Positions 9,614-18,939 of a stretch of DNA of 63,149 nucleotides are shown one piece after another. Position numbers and translations under genes: made by a program. Position 1 is the stretch's first letter. Each line of letters opens with the position of its first letter. Source of the DNA: Clostridia bacterium (GTDB lineage: Bacteria; Bacillota; Clostridia; UBA1381); NCBI GenBank assembly GCA_017551095.1, contig JAFZMQ010000010.1, positions 1 through 63,149 of the forward strand, read 5' to 3'. Below the pieces are notes generated by a model, which did no database searches, was not told the origin of the DNA, and saw only the letters and a list, made by a program, of their open reading frames with translations.

Positions 9614-9719
9614 AAGGCTGAAAGAAAATTGTCCATATTGCCGCTTTGCAGTGTGGGTAGCTGTACTATTGTACCGCCCCTTTCAGAAAGTGGCGAGATG
9701 GGAAATTTTATTCAGCCTT
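9614..9719 (-). repeat. 106-nt structured intergenic repeat, copy A
   Basis: One of three related elements (others at 11409-11514 and 56064-56170). The ends are inverted repeats (AAGGCTGAA/TTCAGCCTT), followed inward by AAATT arms, CCGCTTT-type arms and a central GTAC/GTAC hairpin. The segments ATTGCCGCTTTGCAG and ATTGTACCGCCCC are shared by all copies. The distal arm overlaps the last codons and stop of glnS. The other side runs to the start codon of the aminotransferase gene, although the extra hairpin seen in copies B and C is missing here. Confidence 0.85.
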
Positions 9720-11369
9720 AATCTTAGCCCAGCTGTCTTTTAGTGCCACTGTTCTGTTAAATACTATATTATCCTCTTTTGAGTCCTTGTCAACACAGAA
9801 ATATCCCAGCCTTAAAAATTGGAAAGTATCTCCCGCTTTTACCTCTAATCCGCTTTCGATTTTGCAGTTTGTAAGCGTTTCAACAGAGTTTGGATTTAAG
9901 TTTTCCTCAAAACTTCCAACCTTACTCTCATCTGACGGATTTTCGACATTGAAAAGCCGTTCATAGAGGTTTACCGTCGCATCTTTGCAGTGGTCTGCAC
10001 TAACCCAATGGATTGTGCCTTTTACCTTTCTTCCGTCAGGTGCGTCACCGCCCTTTGTCTGCGGGTCATAGGTGCAGTGAATCTCGGTAACATTCCCATT
10101 TTCGTCCTTTTTGCATGAGGTTGCCGTAACATAATATGCACCCTTTAACCGTACCTCTTTGCCGATTGACAGACGGAAATATTTTTTTGGAGCTTCCTCC
10201 ATAAAATCGTCGCTTTCAATCCAGAGATTTTTGGAAAACGGTACTTTTCTTGTGCCAAGCTCATGCTTTTGCGGATTTATTTCAACTTCTATTTCCTCGG
10301 TTAAATCCTCGGGATAGTTATCAATAACAAGCTTTACGGGTCTTATTACCGCCATGGCACGAGGTGCATTCTGGTTGAGATTTTCTCTTACGCAAAATTC
10401 CAAAAGCGAAAAATCAATTACGCTGTTCGCCTTGGCAACGCCGATTTTTTCGCAAAAATCACGGATTGCCTCGCTCGGATAGCCACGCCGACGCATACCG
10501 CAAAGCGTTCCCATTCGGGGATCGTCCCAGCCTGATACAATTTTATCGTTTACCAGCTTTAAGCACTTTCTCTTGCTCGTCAGGGTATAGTTCAAATTCA
10601 TTCTCGCAAACTCTATCTGCCGTGACGGCTTGGAAAATCCGAGTTCCCTTAAAAACCAGTCATAAAGCGGTCTGTGGTCTTCAAATTCGAGTGAACATAA
10701 AGAGTGCGTCACGCCCTCAACCGTGTCGGATATAGGGTGTGCAAAGTCGTACATGGGATAAACGCACCATTTATCGCCCGTTCTGTGATGTGTCTGGTGC
10801 ATAATCCGGTAGATTATCGGGTCACGCATATTAAGATTTGGCGACGCCATATCTATTTTCGCCCGTAAAACTCTTGCACCGTTTGGAAATTCACCGTCTG
10901 TCATACGCTTAAACAATTCGAGATTTTCCTCGACGCTCCTTGTGCGGTATGGACTTTCCTTTCCTGCCTCGGTAAGAGTTCCGCGGTATTCCCTTATTTC
11001 ATCTGCCGAAAGGTCGTCAACATAGGCTTTACCGAGCTTTATGAGCTTTATTGCACATTCGTAAATGTCGTCAAAATAGTCCGACGCATACAAGAGCTTG
11101 TCCCACTTAAAACCAAGCCATTTTATGTCCTCGCAGATAGCGTCAACATACTCCACATCCTCCTTTGACGGATTTGTATCGTCTAAACGGAGATTGCAAG
11201 TTCCGCCGTATTTTTTGGCATTCCCGAAATCAATGCAGATTGCCTTTGCGTGACCTATATGCAGATACCCGTTAGGCTCGGGCGGAAATCTTGTCTGCAC
11301 ATGGTCATAAACGCCGTCCGATAAGTCTTTTTCTATTGCTTCCTCAATAAAATTTCTGGATTCTTCCAT
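9708..11369 (-). CDS. glnS: Glutamine--tRNA ligase
   Basis: A class I synthetase of 553 aa. The signature [17 protein letters not shown] holds the HIGH motif and [11 protein letters not shown] is the KMSKS equivalent. The C-terminal two-barrel anticodon-binding part is complete. The start is the ATG after GGAAAGGAACGATTATAAAA; an in-frame extension upstream reads into the repeat and is not used. It lies directly after gltX. Having both GlnS and GltX means this organism charges tRNA-Gln directly. Its final codons and stop fall in the terminal arm of repeat copy A. Confidence 0.95.
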   Translation of the reverse strand: MEESRNFIEEAIEKDLSDGVYDHVQTRFPPEPNGYLHIGHAKAICIDFGNAKKYGGTCNLRLDDTNPSKEDVEYVDAICEDIKWLGFKWDKLLYASDYFDDIYECAIKLIKLGKAYVDDLSADEIREYRGTLTEAGKESPYRTRSVEENLELFKRMTDGEFPNGARVLRAKIDMASPNLNMRDPIIYRIMHQTHHRTGDKWCVYPMYDFAHPISDTVEGVTHSLCSLEFEDHRPLYDWFLRELGFSKPSRQIEFARMNLNYTLTSKRKCLKLVNDKIVSGWDDPRMGTLCGMRRRGYPSEAIRDFCEKIGVAKANSVIDFSLLEFCVRENLNQNAPRAMAVIRPVKLVIDNYPEDLTEEIEVEINPQKHELGTRKVPFSKNLWIESDDFMEEAPKKYFRLSIGKEVRLKGAYYVTATSCKKDENGNVTEIHCTYDPQTKGGDAPDGRKVKGTIHWVSADHCKDATVNLYERLFNVENPSDESKVGSFEENLNPNSVETLTNCKIESGLEVKAGDTFQFLRLGYFCVDKDSKEDNIVFNRTVALKDSWAKIKAE

Positions 11370-11408
11370 TTTTATAATCGTTCCTTTCCGTGCCAAGTGC
11401 ACAAGCCC

Positions 11409-11514
11409 AAGTCTTAAAGAAAATTGTCCATATTGCCGCTTTGCAGAAAGTGGTGCTGTACTATTGTACCGCCCCTTTCAAAAAGTGGTGAGATGGGCAA
11501 TTTTATAAAGACTT
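11409..11514 (-). repeat. 106-nt structured intergenic repeat, copy B
   Basis: Lies between gltX (stop ends at 11522) and glnS (start at 11369). Terminal arms are AAGTCTT/AAGACTT; the internal conserved blocks are the same as in copies A and C. Toward glnS the similarity to copy C continues to the start codon through a small GTGC/GCAC hairpin and GGAAAGGA, so the ribosome binding site of glnS appears to be part of the unit. Confidence 0.85.
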
Positions 11515-11521
11515 GCCCTTT

Positions 11522-13177
11522 CTATTCTGTAAGCAAGGCAATAGCCCTGTCAATTCGCTCTAAAAATTCAGTATATCCCAAAACATTTATTATCTCGTAA
11601 AGGTCGGGCGTGTTACGCCGTCCCGTAACGGCAACCCGTATTACCGACGCCACGTCTCCCACATGACCTTTATAGCTTTCGGGGTTTTTCTTATAAAGCT
11701 TGGGTGCTTTTGCATAGCCTAAGCTTTCCGCCATATCACGCACTTTCGGGAACCATTCTTCCGCCGTTTCTCCGTCTTTATACACAGTTTTATATGTCTT
11801 TAAAATCTCCGCCATATCAGCTTTTGACAGATTTTCCTGCCACTCAAAGTTTTGCGGTTTTTCGAAGAAGTATTTTGTGTATTCTACCGTGTCCTGCCAC
11901 TTTGCAATATCCTTTCTCGGCTTTTCGTTACCTCTTTCTATGCCGAAAATCTTTATCGCATAGTCCCTGTTTTCCTCCAAAAGCTTTGCAAAATCCGCAT
12001 CATACGCCTTTGCCCACTCCAAAGTGTTTTGGTATACCGTTTCCTTTGAAAGTGTGCATATATAGTTCTTGCTTATGTCGTTAAGCTTTACTAAATCAAA
12101 TAGTGCTCCTGCCTTGCTCATATTTGAAAGCTTAAAATCAAAATCATCACGGGATTTTTCGGGATTTTCCGCTCTCCATTCCTCAAAATTAGAATTTGCG
12201 ATTGTTAAAAGATATTCCAAAACTGCCTCTTTCGGATATCCCACCTCGTGATAATAGGAAACCGCAGCCTCGGGGTCTTTTCGCTTTGACAGTTTGCGTT
12301 TTCCGCCCGTTTCGGCGTCCTCTTTCATAATAGGAGAAATATGTGCATATTTCGGCAGTTTAAACCCAAGCACCTTAAAAAGCTCAAAATGTATCGGCAC
12401 AGACGAAATCCACTCGTCGCCCCTTATGACATCTGTTGTACGCATAAGATGGTCGTCCACTGCGTGTGCAAAATGATATGTCGGTATCCCGTCGGTCTTC
12501 AAAAGCACAATATCCTGCACATTTTCAGGCATCTCGATTTCGCCCTTTATGGCATCGTCGAACTTGATGCGTCTTGTCTCATCACCCGCCGATTTCAGTC
12601 TTAAAACATACGGCGTACCGCTTTTTATTTTTTCCTCGATTTCATCATAGGTGAGGTTTCTGCATTTTGCAAACTTTCCGTAATAGCCGGGGTTTTGCTT
12701 ATTTTCTTCCTGCGTTTTCCTTATCGCGTCAAGCTCCTCTGCCGTACAGAAACACGGATATGCAAGTCCCTTTTTTACCAAGTCCTTGCAGTATGCCTGA
12801 TAAATCTCTTTCCTCTGACTCTGCGTATACGGTCCGTATTTTCCTATGCTCTCGGTCTCTGTTAACATTCCTTCATCTATCGTTATACCGAAATCGGAAA
12901 GTCCTTTTACGATACCGCTTACGCCGTTTTCAATTTCACGCTTTTTATCGGTGTCCTCAATTCTTAAATAAAAAACTCCGCCCGTTTTCCTTGCTGTGCG
13001 TTCACCGATAAATGCCGCAAAAAGCCCTCCGATATGCAAAAATCCGGTAGGACTCGGTGCAAATCTTGTCACTTTTGCTACCTCCGGCAGATTACGGCAA
13101 GGATATTCCCTTTCATAATCCTCCGGTGTTTTATCAATATTCTTAAATAGCAGTTCGGCTAATTTTTCGTAATCCAT
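11522..13177 (-). CDS. gltX: Glutamate--tRNA ligase
   Basis: A class I synthetase of 551 aa that charges tRNA-Glu. It has the HIGH region FAPSPTGFLHIGG and the KMSKS region KRKLSKRKDPEA, with a helical anticodon-binding C-terminus. It is longer than many GltX proteins (about 480 aa), as in a clostridial subgroup. The start is the ATG behind GGAGGAAGTAAG, nine codons inside the longest open frame. A consensus promoter lies about 40 nt upstream. It leads the series gltX, glnS, aminotransferase, trpS. Confidence 0.93.
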   Translation of the reverse strand: MDYEKLAELLFKNIDKTPEDYEREYPCRNLPEVAKVTRFAPSPTGFLHIGGLFAAFIGERTARKTGGVFYLRIEDTDKKREIENGVSGIVKGLSDFGITIDEGMLTETESIGKYGPYTQSQRKEIYQAYCKDLVKKGLAYPCFCTAEELDAIRKTQEENKQNPGYYGKFAKCRNLTYDEIEEKIKSGTPYVLRLKSAGDETRRIKFDDAIKGEIEMPENVQDIVLLKTDGIPTYHFAHAVDDHLMRTTDVIRGDEWISSVPIHFELFKVLGFKLPKYAHISPIMKEDAETGGKRKLSKRKDPEAAVSYYHEVGYPKEAVLEYLLTIANSNFEEWRAENPEKSRDDFDFKLSNMSKAGALFDLVKLNDISKNYICTLSKETVYQNTLEWAKAYDADFAKLLEENRDYAIKIFGIERGNEKPRKDIAKWQDTVEYTKYFFEKPQNFEWQENLSKADMAEILKTYKTVYKDGETAEEWFPKVRDMAESLGYAKAPKLYKKNPESYKGHVGDVASVIRVAVTGRRNTPDLYEIINVLGYTEFLERIDRAIALLTE

Positions 13178-13218
13178 CTTACTTCCTCCGTGTATGCTCT
13201 GCACAATTACTCTATTTT

Positions 13219-13247
13219 ATTATACAATCTTTTCCTTACAATATCAA
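13219..13247 (-). promoter_or_regulatory. Sigma-A promoter of gltX
   Basis: On the minus strand TTGATA (13247-13242) and TATAAT (13224-13219) are separated by 17 nt. The transcript would start about 35 nt before the gltX ATG. Confidence 0.75.
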
Positions 13248-13259
13248 GTAAAACAGGAA

Positions 13260-13331
13260 AAAAATCGTCAAATCCGCGATTTTTTCTAAAACAAAAAGAG
13301 ACTTTAAAGAAAAACTCTTTTCAGTCTCTTT
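13260..13331. repeat. Two terminator-like hairpins in a divergent intergenic region
   Basis: AAAAATCG/CGATTTTT (13260-13284) and a longer hairpin AAAGAGACT/AGTCTCTTT with inner arms (13295-13331) lie side by side between gltX and the plus-strand orphan gene. Both genes point away, so these are not 3' terminators of either. They could form a leader structure for the plus-strand gene or mark remains of a lost gene. Confidence 0.5.
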
Positions 13332-13431
13332 CGGGGGTAATGTATTTTGTGAGGTTACATATATTTTTTACCAAAAATGTTTTTGTTATACATATATTTT
13401 TAAAAACATATAGATAGATACGAAAGGGGAT

Positions 13432-14460
13432 ATGATAATTATGACAAATTACCTGATTATGCGGGGGAATACATTAGAGCATTATTTTTATAAACTGTAC
13501 GAGGGGATATGTGTAAAACAGCGTTCTGCCTCCGGGGTTTGGCAAAAAGCCATTCCTGTATTCTCGGGCGGCAGGGACGGTTTTGGGATATACTGCGGAA
13601 AGGACAAAAATGTGCATCTTATCTGCACCGACTATGACGGGAAGCTGATTTATGCCGTATCGCAGGGCGAGGAGTGGAAAAAGTATGTGATTTCAAAGCT
13701 TAGTCCCGACATTTCCGTTTCGGATATGCGTCTTTACAGCATAAGGGGACGGCTTAATTTAATGTATTCCGCTCTTTATAACGGGGAAAATCTGCTCGTT
13801 CATTGCATTTTGGGCGACCATGCCAAGCCCTCGACCGTAGACGCCCTTGAAACTCCGCATTTTTTCATACACGGAAATAAAGTTTATTATACCAATTCAT
13901 CAGGCGTTTTAGGCTTTGTGAATATTCAGGACGAAAAACCTGTCGGTTTTCATTCCCTTTATGAAGACGCACATTTCGGCACGGTTTACAGTATCGGCGG
14001 AAAGGAAAAAATCCTGTTTTCAAGAAATTCCTCGGTGTTTTTGGACGGTACGGAAATTGCCAATGACTCACATCTTGAAATGCCTGTTTTGGTAAACGCT
14101 CAGGGTAAAACCTATATAATGTGGAAAAATAGCGGTTTTGTGCGGTATGTTTCAAGCCTTGACGGCGAAAATTTTGGCAAACCTATGCGGTTTATGAGCA
14201 CAGGAAGAACAATGAATCTCTACACTTTGCAAAGGGAAAACGAGTTTTTGCCATTCTACGGATACGATACTCAGCGAGAGCTGGTGCTTTTGGGAAATCC
14301 CGATGTTTTTGAAATGTCCGCAAACTATAAAGTTTCAGACAAAACAGAGCTTGAAAAGGTGAAATCTATGCTTAACCAAACCCAACAGGAAGTAATTGAC
14401 GCAAAAAAAGAAATCGCACGGCTTGAAAAAGTTTTAAGCTCTCTGACCGACCGAAACTAA
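13432..14460 (+). CDS. Hypothetical protein, propeller-like with C-terminal coiled coil
   Basis: I do not recognise this 342-residue protein. It has no signal peptide. Most of it is made of short beta-rich repeats with aromatic and Gly/Asp turns (for example GFGIYCGKDKNVHLICTDYDG), suggesting a WD- or sialidase-like beta propeller. The last 35 residues form a charged heptad helix (TELEKVKSMLNQTQQEVID) typical of a coiled coil. GAAAGGGG precedes two possible starts; I give the first. It is a lone plus-strand gene between gltX and a minus-strand cluster, closed by a hairpin. Confidence 0.75.
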   Translation: MIIMTNYLIMRGNTLEHYFYKLYEGICVKQRSASGVWQKAIPVFSGGRDGFGIYCGKDKNVHLICTDYDGKLIYAVSQGEEWKKYVISKLSPDISVSDMRLYSIRGRLNLMYSALYNGENLLVHCILGDHAKPSTVDALETPHFFIHGNKVYYTNSSGVLGFVNIQDEKPVGFHSLYEDAHFGTVYSIGGKEKILFSRNSSVFLDGTEIANDSHLEMPVLVNAQGKTYIMWKNSGFVRYVSSLDGENFGKPMRFMSTGRTMNLYTLQRENEFLPFYGYDTQRELVLLGNPDVFEMSANYKVSDKTELEKVKSMLNQTQQEVIDAKKEIARLEKVLSSLTDRN

Positions 14461-14461
14461 A

Positions 14462-14489
14462 ACTCGGGCAGTTTTAAAACTGTCCGAGT
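14462..14489. terminator. Hairpin between converging genes
   Basis: An almost perfect 14-bp inverted repeat, ACTCGGGCAGTTTT/AAAACTGTCCGAGT, lies directly after the plus-strand stop codon and just before the stop of the minus-strand gene. It lacks a strong T-run, so termination efficiency is uncertain. Confidence 0.55.
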
Positions 14490-14492
14490 CCG

Positions 14493-15050
14493 CTATTTCT
14501 TTTCATAAAACAAAAATTTTAGTTTTGCCGATATGTCAAAGTTTTTATAACCTGCCAAATATCCAAGAAAGCACATAACCGTATGCAAGAATACAATTAT
14601 CAAATATCCGCAAACAGACATATTGCCATTATCCAGCGATAATAGATTCATATAAGGCGAAAACCAGAAAAGCGTAAAAACATTCCCTATAACCGCCCAA
14701 AGATTTGTAAGGCTTCCTCCGCTGCTCCCAAATGTCCACGACATTCTGTATAGAATTGCCGTTAAAATATTTAGGATTAAAAGCCCAAGCGAAATCAGTG
14801 CACCTTTATATGCAAATGGGGTGAGTTTGGCATAGCTTTTTTTATCATTTTTGGCTACCGAGTACCCCACAGAATACATCATTATCGAATAAAAAACCGC
14901 CGATACAGACGAATAAATCAATCCGCCCAAGCCTGTTCCTGTTATGGAAATAGCAATCAGCCAAACGAAAAAAAAGATAAACGCCGCCTCAATATGTGCT
15001 ATTACAAGCGAGAGAATTTGTCCGTGCCATGTGTACTTCATACTAATCAT
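14493..15050 (-). CDS. Small polytopic membrane protein of unknown function
   Basis: 185 residues with about five hydrophobic helices and no recognised motif. The gene overlaps the end of wecB by 8 nt, so the two are translationally coupled. An ATG three codons in is an equally plausible start. The composition (many Phe, Ile, Tyr) fits an inner-membrane protein. The link to wecB hints at cell-surface polysaccharide work, but nothing in the sequence proves it. Confidence 0.65.
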   Translation of the reverse strand: MISMKYTWHGQILSLVIAHIEAAFIFFFVWLIAISITGTGLGGLIYSSVSAVFYSIMMYSVGYSVAKNDKKSYAKLTPFAYKGALISLGLLILNILTAILYRMSWTFGSSGGSLTNLWAVIGNVFTLFWFSPYMNLLSLDNGNMSVCGYLIIVFLHTVMCFLGYLAGYKNFDISAKLKFLFYEKK

Positions 15051-16137
15051 TTTCCAAAATATCCGCTATCCTTTTAGACGCAAAGCCGTCACCGTAAGGG
15101 TTTGACGCCTTGCTCATCTTCATATATTCCTCTTTATTTTCAAGCAGGTTCTTAAACTCTTTGTAAATTGTTTCCTCGTTAGTTCCGACAAGTTTTAAAG
15201 TACCTGCTTTTATGCCCTCTGGTCTTTCGGTCGTATCACGCATAACAAGCACAGGTTTTCCCAGGGATGGTGCCTCCTCCTGAATACCGCCGCTGTCGGT
15301 CAGTATGAGATAACTCCTATTTAAAAAGTTATGGAAATCCAAAACATCCAGAGGCTCTATAAGCCTTATCCTGTCGCAGCCCGACAGAATTTCGTCCGCA
15401 ACCATTCGTACCGCAGGGTTTAGGTGAATTGGATAAATCGCCTTGATGTCGGGGTATTCCTCAATAATACGGCGTATTGCACGGAACATATGGTGCATCG
15501 GTTCGCCCAGATTTTCACGGCGGTGTGCCGTAATCATAATGAGCCGTGAATCCTTTGCCCATTCAAGCTGTTCGTGGGAATAATCCGCTCTTATTGTTGT
15601 TTTAAGTGCGTCAATCGCCGTGTTTCCCGTAACAAAAACGGAATCGGGATTTTTGCCTTCTTTTATAAGGTTTGATTTGGAAAGCTCTGTCGGTGCAAAA
15701 TTGTATTTTGCAATAATTCCGACTGCCTGACGGTTAAATTCCTCAGGGTACGGCGAATAGATATTATATGTTCTGAGCCCCGCCTCAACATGACCGACAG
15801 GTATTTGCATATAAAAACAGGCAAGTGCCGTAACAAAAGATGTTGTCGTATCACCGTGGACAAGCACGGTGTCCGGCTTTTCTTTTTCCAAAACCGCTTT
15901 TATTCTCTCCAAAATGCCCGTTGTAATATCAAAAAGAGTCTGATTTTGTTTCATAATGGAAAGGTCATATTCCGGCTTGACCGAAAACGCCTCTAAAACC
16001 ACATCAAGCATCTGCCTGTGCTGTCCTGTCACCAAAACAACCGTTTCTATATTTTTTCGGGTTTTAAGTTCGTTTACCAAAGGACACATTTTTATTGCCT
16101 CAGGTCTTGTTCCGAACACAACCATGATTTTTTTCAT
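15043..16137 (-). CDS. wecB: UDP-N-acetylglucosamine 2-epimerase (non-hydrolysing)
   Basis: 364 aa. It interconverts UDP-GlcNAc and UDP-ManNAc in the cytoplasm, providing ManNAc for wall teichoic acid linkage units or capsules. Family marks are VFGTRPEAIKMCPLV at the N-terminus, VHGDTTTSF, GHVEAGLRT, TAHRRENLG and the C-terminal ILTDSGGIQEEAPSLGKPV. It has its own promoter and begins a two-gene unit with a small membrane protein. Functionally it fits with the TagO/WecA-like transferase at 6-7 kb. Confidence 0.95.
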   Translation of the reverse strand: MKKIMVVFGTRPEAIKMCPLVNELKTRKNIETVVLVTGQHRQMLDVVLEAFSVKPEYDLSIMKQNQTLFDITTGILERIKAVLEKEKPDTVLVHGDTTTSFVTALACFYMQIPVGHVEAGLRTYNIYSPYPEEFNRQAVGIIAKYNFAPTELSKSNLIKEGKNPDSVFVTGNTAIDALKTTIRADYSHEQLEWAKDSRLIMITAHRRENLGEPMHHMFRAIRRIIEEYPDIKAIYPIHLNPAVRMVADEILSGCDRIRLIEPLDVLDFHNFLNRSYLILTDSGGIQEEAPSLGKPVLVMRDTTERPEGIKAGTLKLVGTNEETIYKEFKNLLENKEEYMKMSKASNPYGDGFASKRIADILEND

Positions 16138-16172
16138 AAACCTGCCTCCAAAATGCCGTTATACTTACATAA

Positions 16173-16201
16173 ATAATACCATACCATATCTTTTCCGTCA
16201 A
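16173..16201 (-). promoter_or_regulatory. Sigma-A promoter of wecB
   Basis: TTGACG (16201-16196) and TATTAT (16178-16173) on the minus strand with a 17-nt spacer, placed just after the purA terminator and about 35 nt before the wecB start. Confidence 0.75.
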
Positions 16202-16206
16202 GTATA

Positions 16207-16239
16207 AAAAATCAGCGAAAATAAATTTCGCTGATTTTA
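16207..16239 (-). terminator. Terminator after purA
   Basis: On the minus strand a 13-bp stem AAAATCAGCGAAA/TTTCGCTGATTTT with a short loop is followed by T residues, directly after the purA stop codon. It ends the guanine-riboswitch unit. Confidence 0.85.
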
Positions 16240-16240
16240 A

Positions 16241-17518
16241 TTATCTGAAAATCATATCGTCTCTTGCCGGTCCGTTTGATACCATTTTAATGGGATAACC
16301 CAGTTCCTTTTCCACAAACTCTATGTAATTTCTGCAATTTTCAGGCAAGTCCTCATATTTTTTAATGCCCCTTATGTCGCATTTCCAGCCGGGAAGAGTT
16401 TTAAGAACAGGCTTTGCGATATTGAGTTTATCGGTTGTTGGGAAATCCCGTGTTACTTCACCGTTTATCTCATATCCGACACATACAGGGATTTCATCAA
16501 GATAGCCTAAAACATCCAAAACGGTAAACGCAACCTGCGTAGTGCCCTGAACCATACAACCGTATCTACTTGCAACACAGTCAAACCAGCCCATTCTTCT
16601 CGGTCTGCCCGTAGTTGCACCGTATTCGCCTCCGTCACCGCCGCGGCGTCTTAGCTCGTCTGCTTCCTCTCCGAATATTTCCGAAACGAAAGCACCTGCA
16701 CCGACTGCCGACGAATACGCTTTTACAACCGTTATAATATCGGTGATTTCATAGGGCGGTATTCCCGCTCCACACGCACCGTAACCTGCTATCGTTGGCG
16801 AGGATGTAGTGAACGGATATATGCCAAAATCGGGGTCTTTAAGACTTCCCAGCTGTCCTTCAAGCAGGATGTTTTTGCCCTCTTTTATTGCCTTATGTAT
16901 AAATTCAACCGAGTTTATAACATACGGTTTTACCATTTTACGATACTCTTTTAATGTTTCAAAAAGCTCCTCTATGGCCAAAAGCGGTTTATGGTAAATA
17001 TGTTCTATTATGAGGTTTTTATACTCAACAGTGTTTTTAACCTTTTCGAAAAGCACATCATCATCTTGCAAAAGCTCCCATACCTGAAAGCCTGTTTTTG
17101 CGTACTTGTCCGAGAAAAACGGTGCTATGCCGGATTTAGTCGAGCCGAATTTTCTGTCGGAAAGCCGTTCCTCCTCATATGTATCAAGCAAAATATGATA
17201 CGGCATCAAAACCTGTGCCCTTTCGGAAACGACTATATTCGGTCTTTTTACGCCCTTTTTCTCTATTTCCGATATTTCGTTAAAAAGTTTCGGAATATCA
17301 AGTGCCACGCCGTTTCCTATCATATTTACAACATTTTCGTTAAATGAGCCTGAGGGCAGGAGATGAAGTGCAAATTTGCCGTATTCGTTTACAATCGTAT
17401 GCCCTGCATTTGCTCCGCCCTGAAACCGTATAACAATATCCGCATCCTTTGCGAGCATATCGGTAATTTTGCCTTTTCCCTCGTCGCCCCAATTTGCTCC
17501 TACTACTGCTTTTACCAT
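16241..17518 (-). CDS. purA: Adenylosuccinate synthetase
   Basis: 425 aa. It catalyses the GTP-dependent joining of IMP and aspartate, the first committed step to AMP. The N-terminus GANWGDEGKGKITDMLA is the GTP/IMP-binding signature; GGANAGHTI and TTGRPRRMGWFD are also diagnostic. It is the last gene in the run that begins at the guanine riboswitch, 18 nt after a flavoprotein gene, and is followed by a strong terminator. Placing AMP synthesis with xpt and a nucleoside importer makes a purine salvage unit. Confidence 0.96.
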   Translation of the reverse strand: MVKAVVGANWGDEGKGKITDMLAKDADIVIRFQGGANAGHTIVNEYGKFALHLLPSGSFNENVVNMIGNGVALDIPKLFNEISEIEKKGVKRPNIVVSERAQVLMPYHILLDTYEEERLSDRKFGSTKSGIAPFFSDKYAKTGFQVWELLQDDDVLFEKVKNTVEYKNLIIEHIYHKPLLAIEELFETLKEYRKMVKPYVINSVEFIHKAIKEGKNILLEGQLGSLKDPDFGIYPFTTSSPTIAGYGACGAGIPPYEITDIITVVKAYSSAVGAGAFVSEIFGEEADELRRRGGDGGEYGATTGRPRRMGWFDCVASRYGCMVQGTTQVAFTVLDVLGYLDEIPVCVGYEINGEVTRDFPTTDKLNIAKPVLKTLPGWKCDIRGIKKYEDLPENCRNYIEFVEKELGYPIKMVSNGPARDDMIFR

Positions 17519-17536
17519 ATTTTTACTCCTATCTTT

Positions 17537-18925
17537 TTAAGAAAGTTTCCGTCCCATCAAAACGCCCATTACCGACGCCATCATAAGTCCTCTTGTCCAA
17601 CCGCTCGAATCGCCCAAACAATGAAGTCCTTTAATGCTTGTATTAAAATCTGTGTCCATCTTTACACGGTTTGAGTAGAATTTAAGCTCGGGCGAATACA
17701 AGAGCGTTTCATATGACGCAAATCCCGGTACAACCAAATCCACTGCCTTTATAAAGTTTATGATATTCATCATTGAACGGTACGGAAGTGCCGCCGTAAT
17801 GTCACCTGCAACCGCGTCGGGAAGCGTTGGTTTTAAATTACTCTGTGCAAGTTCTTTTGGCCATGTGCGTTTACCGCACAAAATGTCGCCGAATCTTTGT
17901 ACCAAAATATGTCCGTTTGCCAACATATTCGTAAGTTCTCCGATTTTTTGTGCATATGCAATCGGCTGATTAAACGGTGTTGAAAAATTATGCGAACACA
18001 AAATCGCAACATTTGTATTGCTCGATTTCTTTTCTTTATATGAATGTCCGTTTACAACCGCCAAGTTATTGTCATAATTCTCCTGACTTACAAACCCGCC
18101 CGGATTTTGACAGAAAGTTCTGACCTTATTCTTAAACGGCTCGGGCCAACCTATTAGTTTGGACTCGTACAAAACCTCGTTCACACGCTCCATTATCTCA
18201 TTTCTTACTTCGACGCGGACACCTATATCAACAGTCCCGGGCTCATGTGCAATATTATGCTCGCTGCAAATATGTTCCAGCCATTCTGCACCTCGTCTGC
18301 CCGTTGCGACAACAGTATGCTCGGCTAATATTTTCATATTTTCTTTGCCGTCTGTGACATATGCACCCTGACACACATCACCGTCTAAAATCAGGTTAAT
18401 ACACTCATGCCCGAAAAGGATTTCAACGCCCTTGTCCTGCAAGTATTTTTCTATTGCAAGGTACAAATTCTGTGCCTTTTCCGTGCCCAAATGGCGAATG
18501 GGGCAATCGACAAGTTTAAGTCCTGCCTTTATCGCATTTTTTCTTATTTCCTTTACCGCCTCGGAATTGTTAATGCCCTCAACCTTTGTATCTGCACCGA
18601 ATTCCAAATATATTTTGTCGGTATATTCTATTGTTTCACGAGCCAAATCCTCGCCGATTAAAAGCGGCAAATCGCCTCCCACATCAGGGGAAAGCGAAAG
18701 TTTGCCGTCGGAAAACGCACCTGCACCCGAAAAGCCCGTTGTTATATGGCAATAGGGCTTACAATTCATACATTTGTGCGTTTTTGCTTTTGGACAGCTC
18801 CTGTTTTCAATGCTCTGACCCTTTTCCACAATTACAATACTGCTTTTAGAGCCGTTTCTCAGCATTTCAAGTGCGGTAAAAATACCCGCAGGACCTGCAC
18901 CTATAATTAAAACATCTTTTTTCAT
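17537..18925 (-). CDS. FAD-dependent oxidoreductase (COG2509-type)
   Basis: 462 aa with an N-terminal dinucleotide-binding motif IIGAGPAGIFTALEML and a C-terminal GDSSGWTRGLMMASVMG typical of the flavin-binding end of this family. A cysteine-rich stretch CPKAKTHKCMNCKPYC near residue 45 could bind metal or a cluster. Members are annotated only as NAD(P)/FAD-dependent dehydrogenases and no substrate is established. It sits between the permease genes and purA at short spacing, so a link to purine metabolism is possible but inferred from position only. Confidence 0.85.
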   Translation of the reverse strand: MKKDVLIIGAGPAGIFTALEMLRNGSKSSIVIVEKGQSIENRSCPKAKTHKCMNCKPYCHITTGFSGAGAFSDGKLSLSPDVGGDLPLLIGEDLARETIEYTDKIYLEFGADTKVEGINNSEAVKEIRKNAIKAGLKLVDCPIRHLGTEKAQNLYLAIEKYLQDKGVEILFGHECINLILDGDVCQGAYVTDGKENMKILAEHTVVATGRRGAEWLEHICSEHNIAHEPGTVDIGVRVEVRNEIMERVNEVLYESKLIGWPEPFKNKVRTFCQNPGGFVSQENYDNNLAVVNGHSYKEKKSSNTNVAILCSHNFSTPFNQPIAYAQKIGELTNMLANGHILVQRFGDILCGKRTWPKELAQSNLKPTLPDAVAGDITAALPYRSMMNIINFIKAVDLVVPGFASYETLLYSPELKFYSNRVKMDTDFNTSIKGLHCLGDSSGWTRGLMMASVMGVLMGRKLS

Positions 18926-18939
18926 AAAAATCTCCTGTG

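Noticed and set aside
13190-13417. 75-codon frame upstream of the orphan plus-strand gene
   Set aside because: It runs through the gltX promoter and both hairpins, lacks a ribosome site and has a low-complexity product.
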